A stretch of 64,000 bases of DNA from Paraburkholderia sp. D15 (GTDB lineage: Bacteria; Pseudomonadota; Gammaproteobacteria; Burkholderiales; Burkholderiaceae). The DNA is taken from assembly GCF_029910215.1 (NCBI RefSeq), contig NZ_CP110395.1, positions 744,001-808,000 of the forward strand. The letters are read 5' to 3'. Under the pieces are notes generated by a model. The model saw only the letters and a list, made by a program, of their open reading frames with translations, was not told the origin of the DNA and ran no database searches. Every line of letters begins with the position of its first letter. The stretch's first letter is position 1. A program made the translations under genes and the position numbers. Shown here one piece after another: positions 17,260-25,310 of the stretch.

Positions 17260-18212
17260 TTCGGCGGCCGCTTGGCGCGCCGCACTTTCTGCGCGACCAG
17301 CTCGTCCGACACCTGCGACATCAGCGTGCGCAACCAGCCGACATCGCTCGGCCGATCTGGCTGCGGATGCCACAGCTGATAGCACTTGATGCGCGGAAAC
17401 GGAATCGGCACGTCGACCACCGCGAGCGGCAGGATGCTCGCGTAGTGCATCGCGAAACGGCGCGTCGTCGTGAAGATCAGATCGGATTGCAGCAGCGTCT
17501 GCGGCACGAGGCCGAAGTAGGGCAGCGTGGCGACGATGCGGCGGTCGGCGCGCGCCCGCGCGAAGCCGATGTCGATCGCACCGCCGCGCGCGCCGCTATA
17601 CGGCGTCGGCGCGAGATGCGGGGCCGCGAGGTAGGCCTCGCGCGTCATCGGCATGCGCGTGAGCGGATGGTCCGCGCGCATCAGGCACACCACCGTGTCG
17701 GCGAACAGATCGCTGCGCTCGAAGCGCGCGTCCGGCTTCGGCCAGTTGCCGATCACCAGATCGAGTTCGCCGGCATCGAGCGCGGCGGAGTGATCGAGCA
17801 TCGGGCTCAGCGAATCGATTTCGAGCCGCGCGTTCGGCGCCGCTTCGCGAAAGCGAGCGATCACCGTCGGCATGAAGAAGTCGTTCAGATAGTCCGGCGC
17901 GGCCACGCGAAACGTGCGGCGCGAGCGGCCCGGATCGAAATCGCCGTGCGGCGTCGCGACGAAATCGACTTCACGCAGCACGCGCTGCGCGGAGGCCAGC
18001 AGCGACTCGCCGTATTCGGTCGGCACCATGCCGGATTTGCCGCGTACGAGGATCGGGTCGTTGAGGGTTTCGCGCAGCTTGCGCAGCGCGGTGCTGATGG
18101 CGGGTTGGGTTTGATTCAGACGCAGCGCTGTCTGCGTGACGCTGCGCTCGACGAGCAGCGTGCGCAGTACGCGCACGAGCCAGATATCGAGGGAGGCGGC
18201 GGTGTCGTCCAT
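17235..18212 (-). CDS. LysR-family transcriptional regulator
   Basis: This 325-residue regulator has the N-terminal winged helix-turn-helix of LysR proteins (LLVERSVTQTALRLNQTQPAIS, about residues 19-40). The effector-binding domain follows from about residue 95 (FRVAAPDYLNDFFMP). The strongly basic tail (VRRAKRPPKKE) is unusual but small. It converges on xdhC and lies downstream of the isomerase-like gene on the same strand. The target is not clear: the xdh operon is a neighbour but not divergent from it, so a regulatory link is only a guess. Confidence 0.85.
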   Translation of the reverse strand: MDDTAASLDIWLVRVLRTLLVERSVTQTALRLNQTQPAISTALRKLRETLNDPILVRGKSGMVPTEYGESLLASAQRVLREVDFVATPHGDFDPGRSRRTFRVAAPDYLNDFFMPTVIARFREAAPNARLEIDSLSPMLDHSAALDAGELDLVIGNWPKPDARFERSDLFADTVVCLMRADHPLTRMPMTREAYLAAPHLAPTPYSGARGGAIDIGFARARADRRIVATLPYFGLVPQTLLQSDLIFTTTRRFAMHYASILPLAVVDVPIPFPRIKCYQLWHPQPDRPSDVGWLRTLMSQVSDELVAQKVRRAKRPPKKETSAQG

Positions 18213-18440
18213 GTTCGAGGTAAAGCGGGGCAGGCGGTTCGAGCCGCGTAGAAGCGTCGGGCGCTGACCGGGCGCGGGTGGTCCCGCGCGAGGCGCGCAA
18301 AGGTTATAACCTTAGGCCCGATTGCAGGGTAGCAGCATAGCGGGCACGGTATGGCCAGCATCAGGACGGCTGTTGCGGCGGCTTTTTTCGTGCGTTTCCG
18401 CCATACGTGCCGTCCCGATCGCGCGAAGCTTGCGATTACC

Positions 18441-19118
18441 CTACGACGGATCAGCCGGTTTCGCCGCCTGCGGCGACATGTTCGTGAGTCCTGAGGGCAG
18501 CGAACTGATCCGCTTCACTTCCTTCGATTCGAGCCAGTTCGGCGTGCGCGCGCAGTACAGCACCATCGGCAACGCGTCCTCGCCCCAGAACAGTTGATCG
18601 TTGAGCCGGAAGGTCGGCACGCCGTAGACGCCCAGGCCGATCGCATCCGCGCCGTTGCGCCGCAATTGCGCGATCACTTCGGGGTCTTGAATCAGCGTGG
18701 GACCGTCGGGCATGCCGACGCGTTCGCACAGTTCGGCAAAGCCGCTTTCGCTCGACGGATCGCGGCCCTCGCGCCAGATGAAGCGGAAGATCTCGCGCAC
18801 GAACTGGACGTCGCCCTTCGCGGCGGTGGCGAGCAGCAGCGGCTTCATGGAGTCGAACGGATGGGCCGGCGGCATCTTGAACGGAATGCCGAGCTGTTCC
18901 GCGCGGAACAGCGCGTGCCGGTACATGAAGGTGCGCTTGGACGGTACCGTCGACGCGGGCGCCTGCCCCCAATGCCGGTACAGATCGTTCAGCACGACCG
19001 GGGTGAACGCGAAGTCGAAGCCCGGCCATTTGTCGTGCTGCTCGAGCAACAGGTACGTGAACGGCGAGACAAAGTCGTAAAACCAAAGCGCTTGTTTGGC
19101 GTCGATGCCAACGGTCAT
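18441..19118 (-). CDS. 2-hydroxychromene-2-carboxylate isomerase-like (DsbA fold)
   Basis: This 225-residue protein of the DsbA/kappa-GST fold begins near residue 11 with WFYDFVSPFTYLLLEQ. The Ser in FVSP takes the place of the catalytic Cys of DsbA, as in NahD isomerases, which act with glutathione in naphthalene breakdown. GVYGVPTFRLNDQLFWGED near residue 175 is the cis-Pro region and ligand loop. No other aromatic degradation gene is nearby, so the true substrate may be a different glutathione-dependent reaction. It is cytoplasmic, with no signal peptide. Confidence 0.75.
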   Translation of the reverse strand: MTVGIDAKQALWFYDFVSPFTYLLLEQHDKWPGFDFAFTPVVLNDLYRHWGQAPASTVPSKRTFMYRHALFRAEQLGIPFKMPPAHPFDSMKPLLLATAAKGDVQFVREIFRFIWREGRDPSSESGFAELCERVGMPDGPTLIQDPEVIAQLRRNGADAIGLGVYGVPTFRLNDQLFWGEDALPMVLYCARTPNWLESKEVKRISSLPSGLTNMSPQAAKPADPS

Positions 19119-19182
19119 GGATGTCTCCCGGATTGCCTGATCCGCACGGCGCGTCTGCTGGACCGTCGGAATTGTAATGATC

Positions 19183-20679
19183 TTACGCGGTGTGGCGAGG
19201 GCTTGCAGTCCGCGTGTTCCCGGGGTCGCCGACGGTGTCCGGGGCGCTCGCGCCGTGCTCTGCGTCGTGTGCGTCTTTCACGCGAGGGTCGTGCGCATCG
19301 TCCGCTTCGTCCTGTTCGTCTTCCTCGTCGCGTTGTCCGTCGCGGGCCTGGGTGAGGCGCGAACGCACGAAGCCGATATGCTCGCGCAGCACGTAGAACT
19401 GGTCCGCATAGGCGAGCGGCATCTTCAAGCCGTTGACCGATTCCTCGATCGCGTCGAGCCGCTCGATCAGCGACGCCCGCTCCGCCGCCGAATGCTCGCT
19501 GAGCGCGCTGCGTTCGATCGCGATCAGCGCGCCATACCAGCGGTAGATGCGCGATTTCACCCGCCACGCATACAGCGAAGGCACGAGGCGCAACGCGGGC
19601 ACCAGCAGCACGATCAGCGGCACCACGACTACCAGCAGCCGGTCGGCGAGGCTCGCGAGCCAGAACGGCAGGATGCGGTACAGGAAGCTCTTGCCCGACT
19701 TGTAATAGCGCGCGGCGTCGTCGCTGATCGGGAAGTCGTGCGCGAGCGGCGCGGGGAATTCGCCAGCGCGCTGCAGCACGTTCGCCTTGCCGTGCACTTC
19801 GCGCGCGGCTTCGATCAGCAGGTCCGACAGCGCGGGATGCAGCGAGTCGCGCGCCACCAGTTCGGCGGTCGGCGCGACCATGTGAATCGGCGCGGACGGC
19901 AGGTTCTTGCCGAGGTCGAAGGCGCCCATCGGCATTTCGAGCTGGGTCAGGTACGGGAAGCGGCGCGTGTAGGCATCGGCCTGCGTGAAGTCGTAGAACT
20001 GCACGTTCGGCGTGCGGTACAGCTTGCCCATCACCGCCGGCTGCGCCGAATCGCCGGCGAGGAACGCCGCGTCGACCTTGCCGGAGACGAGCGCCTGGGC
20101 GGCATCGTCGCCCGACAGCGGCAGCAGCTTCGTCGCGCCGCCCGGCTCGATGCCGTTGGCCTTCAGCAGCGCCAGCGCCAGTTCGCGCGTGCCGCTGCCC
20201 TCGGCGCCGACCGCGAGGCGCTGGCCCTTGAACTCGGAGAGCCGTGTGATGGTGGGGCCGTGATAGAAGATCGCGAGCGGCACGTAGGCGACACTGCCGA
20301 GCGACATCAGACCGTCGCTGACCGGACCGGGCGCGACGCCGTCCTGCACGAAGCCGACATCCACGTCCGACTTCGGGTCCGAGAGCCGCTTGAGATTCTG
20401 CAGCGAGCCTTCCGAGGCCAGCACGTTCAGCGTGATGCGGTTGCGCGCGAGGATCGCCTTGTACTTCTGCGCGGCGTTCCAGAAGGTGCTGCCCTCGGGG
20501 CCGGCGCTGATCGTCAGTGTGCTCGGCGGCGCGGGCTGGATCAGGCGCACGGCGACCCAGATCGCCGCGGCGGCGATCAGCAGGATCGGCCCGAACGAGA
20601 CCGCAAGGTCGCGCCAGGAGATCGCGACGAAACGGGCGACGAGTCGGGGAGGGCGTTTGCGGCCGGTGGCTGGCTTCAT
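19183..20679 (-). CDS. TAXI-family solute-binding protein, membrane anchored
   Basis: This 498-residue protein has an N-terminal membrane segment (about residues 27-46), then a TAXI-type binding domain (TLTISAGPEGSTFWN; later QRLAVGAEGSGTREL). Two hydrophobic stretches at about 340-375 follow, then a cytoplasmic tail very rich in Asp/Glu/Ala/Gly. TAXI proteins normally work with a TRAP permease (DctQM-type). No permease gene is next to it, so this may be an orphan sensor or the permease may lie elsewhere. The C-terminal membrane extension supports a signalling or anchored role. The ligand is unknown. Confidence 0.75.
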   Translation of the reverse strand: MKPATGRKRPPRLVARFVAISWRDLAVSFGPILLIAAAAIWVAVRLIQPAPPSTLTISAGPEGSTFWNAAQKYKAILARNRITLNVLASEGSLQNLKRLSDPKSDVDVGFVQDGVAPGPVSDGLMSLGSVAYVPLAIFYHGPTITRLSEFKGQRLAVGAEGSGTRELALALLKANGIEPGGATKLLPLSGDDAAQALVSGKVDAAFLAGDSAQPAVMGKLYRTPNVQFYDFTQADAYTRRFPYLTQLEMPMGAFDLGKNLPSAPIHMVAPTAELVARDSLHPALSDLLIEAAREVHGKANVLQRAGEFPAPLAHDFPISDDAARYYKSGKSFLYRILPFWLASLADRLLVVVVPLIVLLVPALRLVPSLYAWRVKSRIYRWYGALIAIERSALSEHSAAERASLIERLDAIEESVNGLKMPLAYADQFYVLREHIGFVRSRLTQARDGQRDEEDEQDEADDAHDPRVKDAHDAEHGASAPDTVGDPGNTRTASPRHTA

Positions 20680-21235
20680 CGATTGACGTGACGGCGACGG
20701 TCGAAGGTGGACGGGGCGCGGCGGGACGGCTGTGCGCGTCGCGCCGATGGTACCTGAGATTGCCGGCGCGGCGGAATGCGGGGCGGGCGGGCGCGGCGAG
20801 AAACGCGTAACAAATCGTGAATGCGGCGTGAATGCAGCGTGAACGCAGCGTGAACGTGTCGTGAATGCAGCGTGAACATCGGATGACCGCGGCGTGGCGC
20901 GTCGCTACCTAAACCCTTTGCGCTTCTCGCCCGGCTAGATTAAATTGTGCATCGCTGCCGCGAACCGATGTTTGCGCGGCGCGACCCGGCAAGACTGACA
21001 AGAACCGGGCGCGTCGGCGGACTTCGCGGCATGCCGGTTCGATCCGCATCGCCTGCATCTTTTGTATGCCTGGCATGTGGCGCGGCCGGCCTCTCTCGCC
21101 TCTCGCACATCGTGTCGCCGCCTTAGTCGGCCATACCGCGCCGCGTTCCATCGCGCGCGTCGTATCGGGTCGCCCGTAGTCGTAACGAAGCCGCTTAGAC
21201 ATGCGGTCCAATGTGAAGCTAAGGAGAAGAGAAAG
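20680..21235. other. Intergenic region between divergent TAXI and BON genes
   Basis: This 556-base gap holds the 11-bp tandem array at 20816-20881 and presumably the promoters of the two divergent genes. I see no additional coding region. Confidence 0.5.
20816..20881 (+). repeat. Six tandem 11-bp units (CGTGAAYGCAG)
   Basis: Units start at 20816, 20827, 20838, 20849, 20860 and 20871. All begin CGTGAA; the commonest form is CGTGAATGCAG. The array is 137 bases upstream of the TAXI gene start and lies between divergent genes. Confidence 0.9.
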
Positions 21236-21583
21236 ATGAAATCGGTCGGTTTTCTGAAAACGCTGGGCTCGGTGGTGGCAATGGTGGTGGCGTGCAACGT
21301 GTACGCCCAGGCAAGCGACGCGCAAAGCACGACCGCCGCGCCGGCTGCCAGCGCCAAGGCGACCAAGAAGGTCAACAGCCAACTGGGCCGTAAGGTGCGT
21401 GCGGCGTTGGCGAAGACGCAAGGCGTCGACGTGTCGAACATCGCGGTGCGCGCGCGCGGCGGCGTGGTGACACTGACGGGTTCGGTGCCGGACCAAGGCC
21501 AGATCGATGCGGCTGGCGACGCCGCCAAGGGCGTCGCTGGCGTGACGTCGGTGACGAACAAGCTGACCGTCGTGCAGCAATAA
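21236..21583 (+). CDS. BON-domain periplasmic protein (OsmY-like)
   Basis: This 115-residue protein has a signal peptide (MKSVGFLKTLGSVVAMVVACNVYAQA), an Ala/Ser/Thr-rich linker and one BON domain (about residues 48-115, with VRARGGVVTLTGSVPDQGQ). BON domains bind membranes or phospholipids and occur in stress proteins such as OsmY, which has two. A strong AAGGAGA lies eight bases before the ATG. A terminator follows directly, so it is monocistronic. A role in envelope stress is likely but not proven. Confidence 0.85.
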   Translation: MKSVGFLKTLGSVVAMVVACNVYAQASDAQSTTAAPAASAKATKKVNSQLGRKVRAALAKTQGVDVSNIAVRARGGVVTLTGSVPDQGQIDAAGDAAKGVAGVTSVTNKLTVVQQ

Positions 21584-21632
21584 GCTGGCGGAAGGCCGCT
21601 GACGCATCGCTCCGATGCGTGGCGGAACAACG

Positions 21633-21662
21633 AAGCCCCGGTTCATCGCCGGGGCTTTTTTT
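21633..21662 (+). terminator. Intrinsic terminator after the BON gene
   Basis: The stem AAGCCCCGG / CCGGGGCTT (9 bp) with a seven-base loop runs into a tract of seven T residues. Confidence 0.9.
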
Positions 21663-21918
21663 GTGCCTTTTTCCGGCGCGCGGAGGATCGGAGCGATGGC
21701 GGGCGAGTGTGATGATTTTCGTGTCGCCGGCGCGTCGCCGCGGTGTCGGAAAGCGCGTCGATTTGCTGCGACGCAACGAACTGTGCCATCCGCTGAGCGG
21801 CGCACCGGGCCGTGCGTTGCGCGACGAGGCCGGCGTCACATCGCCACTGTGCGCTGCGACACACAAACGACGCCGGCCGAGGCGTACTGTGACTGCATGG
21901 GGAATCGGAGTTGCAGCC

Positions 21919-22176
21919 ATGGAAACCACGCTACTGCGCTACACGGATTTGCCGATCGGCGATCGGGCGGCTTTCGAACTGGTGTGCGCGCGGCATGGTT
22001 TCGCGCCGGCGCATTTCCACATCAGCGCGACCGTGACCGTGGGGCAGGATGCGTCCGAGCGCCTCGTCACGGTGCGCCGCGGCGGTTGGGCGCAGTCCTA
22101 TCATGACCGGCGCGGTCAGTGGATCCGGCAGTTCGAGGCCGATCTGACCTGCCGGTTCTTCAAGTTTTCCAGGTAA
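21919..22176 (+). CDS. Small conserved-looking hypothetical protein
   Basis: This 85-residue cytoplasmic protein has no membrane segment or signal. It begins METTLLRYTDLPIGDRAAFE and is compact, with several Arg and aromatic residues (GGWAQSYHDRRGQWIRQF). CGGAG lies eight bases before the ATG at 21919, which is better supported than starts farther upstream in the same frame. I do not recognise a family. Its length and codon use look real. It lies between a terminator and a convergent exporter gene. Confidence 0.6.
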   Translation: METTLLRYTDLPIGDRAAFELVCARHGFAPAHFHISATVTVGQDASERLVTVRRGGWAQSYHDRRGQWIRQFEADLTCRFFKFSR

Positions 22177-22216
22177 GCCCGCTCGACCTGCGTTTCAGGT
22201 GTCAGGGTTCGGGTTT

Positions 22217-23005
22217 TCAGGTCAACACGAGGCGTACGCCGACCAGCGTCAGCGTGGCGGCGAGCACGTTGCGCAGCAGCGCGTCCGGCGCGCGCGACGA
22301 CAGATAGCTGCCGATCGCGATGCCCGGCAGCGAACCCACCAGCAACGACAGCAGCATCGACCAGTCGATCGACCCCAGCAGCCAATGCCCCGCGCCTGCC
22401 AGCAGCGTGAGCGGCACCGCGTGCGCAATATCCGAACCGACGATGCGCGTGGTCGGCAGCAACGGATAGAGCAGCAGCAACACCGTCACGCCGATCGCGC
22501 CGGCGCCCACCGACGTCAACGACACCAGCACGCCGAGGATCGCACCGGTCAGCATGGTCAGCGCGAGCGTGCGGCCCTGGCTGGGCGCGCGCGGACGGCG
22601 CGCGCCGAGCGCCGCGAGTTGCGGGCGGAACACCAGCGCCACCGCCGTCACGAGCAGCGCGACGCCGAGCACGATCTGGATCAGCCGGCTCGCGCCCGGC
22701 GAGTCCATCCCATAGCGATGCAGCAGGATCAGCGTGACGGTGGCGGCCGGTACGCTGCCGGCGGCGAGACGCAGCGTGATCTGCCAGTCGACGGAGCCTT
22801 TGAGGCCATGCACGAGCGTGCCGGTCGCCTTGGTGGCTGCCGCGTACAGCAGGTCGGTGCCGACCGCCGTCGCCGGATGCACCTTGAACAGGAGGACGAG
22901 GATCGGCGTCATCAGCGAGCCGCCGCCGACTCCCGTCAGGCCGACCAGAAAGCCGACGAACAGGCCGGAGCAGGAGTACAGCAGATCGATATGGGGAAGA
23001 GCCAT
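22217..23005 (-). CDS. TauE/SafE-family sulfite or anion exporter
   Basis: This 262-residue protein has eight or so hydrophobic segments. The N-terminal FLVGLTGVGGGSLMTPIL is the hallmark of the TauE/SafE family. The second half repeats the pattern (VLVSLTSVGAGAIGVTVLL), showing the internal duplication of the family. Known members export sulfite, sulfoacetate or other anions. The start at 23005 is chosen because the protein then begins just before the first helix (MALPHIDLLY). No sulfur gene is adjacent, so the substrate remains open. Confidence 0.85.
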   Translation of the reverse strand: MALPHIDLLYSCSGLFVGFLVGLTGVGGGSLMTPILVLLFKVHPATAVGTDLLYAAATKATGTLVHGLKGSVDWQITLRLAAGSVPAATVTLILLHRYGMDSPGASRLIQIVLGVALLVTAVALVFRPQLAALGARRPRAPSQGRTLALTMLTGAILGVLVSLTSVGAGAIGVTVLLLLYPLLPTTRIVGSDIAHAVPLTLLAGAGHWLLGSIDWSMLLSLLVGSLPGIAIGSYLSSRAPDALLRNVLAATLTLVGVRLVLT

Positions 23006-23234
23006 GGAGCGGACGGCTGAAGGTCGGTTGGATGGAAAGGGTGGCTGCGGCTTGCGACGCATGTAGCGCATGCGACTTGCAGGGCGCATGGCGCCTGCGC
23101 GCGCCGTGCCCGCTGTGCCGTTGCATGGGTTGCAGCGGCTGCGCGTGCTGTACCTTTGCGACCTTGTGGACCTGCGCGGGCGAGCGGCGAAAGGCGCTAT
23201 TGTCGCAAAACCGCGCCGCTCGCGTGTGGAATGG

Positions 23235-23897
23235 CTAAAGCGCCCGCCGAATCTCGACCACGCCGAAGGCCGCGAGCGTGACGCCGACCACGCGGTCGAT
23301 CGCCACGCGCAGTTTCGCGCCGATCGCGTGGCGCGCGAGCGAGACCACGGTCACGAGGAAGCACCACCAGGCGATCGAGCCGCAAAACACGCCGCCGACG
23401 GTGGTCAAGGCGATCGTCGATGAAAACGCGCCGCGCGGCGCGAGCGTGGTGAAGAGCGCGGCGAACATGATCACGGTCTGCGGGTTGGTCAGCGTGAGGA
23501 GCAGCGAGCTGGCGTAGGCACGCAGGGCGCCGGCGCGACCGACCTGCGAGAGCTTGCCGTCGGCCGCGTCCGTGACGTTCGCGTTGCCGGTCGCATCCGG
23601 CTCGACGGGCGACTTCTGCAGCAGGGTGCGCATGCCGAGATACAGCAGGAACAGACCGGCGAGCAGGTGCAACGGACGGTCGTAAGCCAGCATGAACTGC
23701 GAAATGCCGACGAGCCCGAGCGCCGCGATCAAGCCATAGGCGGCGTCGCCGCTCGCTATGCCGAGTCCGATCGCGAGTCCCGCGCGCGGGCCGCCCGTCA
23801 GGGTGCGGCGAATGCAGAGCATGCCCATCGGGCCGACCGGCGCGGCGATCGCGAGGCCGACGCCGGCAGCGGTGAAGAAGAGACTGATGGTGGACAT
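23235..23897 (-). CDS. LysE-family amino acid or metabolite exporter
   Basis: This 220-residue protein has about six hydrophobic segments. The N-terminal APVGPMGMLCIRRTL matches the start of LysE/RhtB exporters. A polar loop at about residues 105-125 precedes LTLTNPQTVIMFAALF, another family motif. The family exports basic or neutral amino acids or similar compounds. It is separated from the divergent LysR gene (24218) by 320 bases. LysR-controlled LysE exporters are common, so regulation by that neighbour is plausible but not shown. Confidence 0.85.
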   Translation of the reverse strand: MSTISLFFTAAGVGLAIAAPVGPMGMLCIRRTLTGGPRAGLAIGLGIASGDAAYGLIAALGLVGISQFMLAYDRPLHLLAGLFLLYLGMRTLLQKSPVEPDATGNANVTDAADGKLSQVGRAGALRAYASSLLLTLTNPQTVIMFAALFTTLAPRGAFSSTIALTTVGGVFCGSIAWWCFLVTVVSLARHAIGAKLRVAIDRVVGVTLAAFGVVEIRRAL

Positions 23898-24074
23898 CGG
23901 AACCCCTGATCGATTGTTGTGATGCGCTGTTGCTCGACGTGTTTCGCGTCGGCGCTTCCCGATGAGCCGACGACGTCAATCGCGCGGGCATGCGGGCGGG
24001 AAGGAACTCAGCATAGCCAGACTTAAAAACCCGGGCAAGGCGGTTCGCGTTGCGGGACATCGAGCGCGGCGTTT

Positions 24075-24110
24075 AAGCGATCCAGCAAGCGATCGAGCAA
24101 GCGATCGAGC
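24075..24110 (+). repeat. Three tandem 12-bp units (AAGCGATCSAGC)
   Basis: Units at 24075, 24087 and 24099 differ at one base only (AAGCGATCCAGC, then AAGCGATCGAGC twice). The array is 107 bases before the LysR start codon. The rest of the 320-base gap shows no gene. Confidence 0.85.
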
Positions 24111-24217
24111 CATCGCGCAACCGTGAGTGCCGCAGCCGTGGATACCCTGGGAGCGCCGCTCGCCGGATTGTCCTCGGGCATAATTTTCGGACCTCACTTC
24201 CTGGAACACGCCCGCTC

Positions 24218-25111
24218 ATGTGGCAAATCGATCAGGTGACCCTGCGCCTGTTCATCGCCGTCTGCGAAGAAGGCACGATAGCGCGTGCGGCCGAGCGCGA
24301 ATTCATCGCGCCGTCGGCGGTCAGCAAGCGGCTGGCCGATCTGGAGGCGCTGGTCGACGTTGCGTTGCTGTCGCGCAGCCAGCGCGGCGTGCGCGTGACC
24401 GCGGCCGGCGAGGCGCTGCTGCGCCACGCGCGGCTCATCATGCGAGGCCATGAGCGTCTGCAGGCCGAGCTCAGCGAATATGCCGCGGGCGCGCGCGGCC
24501 ATGTGCGCGTGCTGGCGAACGTGTCGTCGATGGTGGAGTTTCTGCCCGAGGCGCTGTCGTCGTTCCTGACGGCGAATCCCCGGATTCGCGTGGACGTCGA
24601 GGAGCGCGTGAGCGCCGAGATCGTGCGCGGCCTGGAAGAGGGCGTCGCCGATCTCGGCATCTGCCGCGACGTCGTGCCGATGGGCAGTCTCGACGTGCTG
24701 CCGTACCGGGCCGATCATCTTGCGCTGATCGTGCCGCGTGCGCATCCGCTCGCGGGGGAGGCGGCGATCGGCTTCGAGCAGACGCTGGCGTTCGATCATC
24801 TCGGGCTCGCGTCGAACGCGTCGGTGAATGCGCTGATGCAGCGCATCGCCGTGGAGAAGGGCCGCGAGTTGAACTACCGCACCTACGTCTCGACCTTCGA
24901 CGCCGCCTACCGCTTCATTCAGGCCGGCCTCGCGGTGGCGATCCTGCCGCGCGAAGCGCTGCCCCGGCATGCCGCCGATGAATACGGCATCGTCGCCGTG
25001 CCGTTGCGCGAAGCGTGGGCCGAGCGGCGTTTCGTGATTTGCGTGCGCGACCGTCAGGCGTTGACGCTCGCGGCCTCGCATCTGCTCGATCATCTGCTGC
25101 GAGCGCTTTGA
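24218..25111 (+). CDS. LysR-family transcriptional regulator
   Basis: This 297-residue LysR protein has its helix-turn-helix at about residues 18-37 (GTIARAAEREFIAPSAVSKR). The effector domain follows (GHVRVLANVSSMVEFLP, LGICRDVVPMGSLDVLPYR). It stands immediately upstream of the HMG-CoA lyase-like, CoA-transferase and MFS genes on the same strand, with a 199-base gap. It is therefore the best candidate for their regulator, although LysR regulators are more often divergent. It is also divergent from the LysE-type exporter at 23235-23897. Confidence 0.87.
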   Translation: MWQIDQVTLRLFIAVCEEGTIARAAEREFIAPSAVSKRLADLEALVDVALLSRSQRGVRVTAAGEALLRHARLIMRGHERLQAELSEYAAGARGHVRVLANVSSMVEFLPEALSSFLTANPRIRVDVEERVSAEIVRGLEEGVADLGICRDVVPMGSLDVLPYRADHLALIVPRAHPLAGEAAIGFEQTLAFDHLGLASNASVNALMQRIAVEKGRELNYRTYVSTFDAAYRFIQAGLAVAILPREALPRHAADEYGIVAVPLREAWAERRFVICVRDRQALTLAASHLLDHLLRAL

Positions 25112-25310
25112 AGCGCTTCTGAAAAGCCCTTAAGGGTTTCCCCTTTGCGGCGGCGCAAGGCCGCCCCGTCTGCCTGAGCGGCCATCGCGAGCGGCGATGG
25201 AGTGCGTCGCCATCGCAGACTTTGCCGTGCGCTCCGGCGCGTGCACGCTGTCACTCAGTTGCCTCGTCCCCTACATTCAAAGCGACCTTCAAAGGTTGGG
25301 ATTCGACATC

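Noticed and set aside
20816..20881. CRISPR array
   Set aside because: The units are 11 bases long and directly adjacent with no spacers, so this is a tandem repeat and not a CRISPR.
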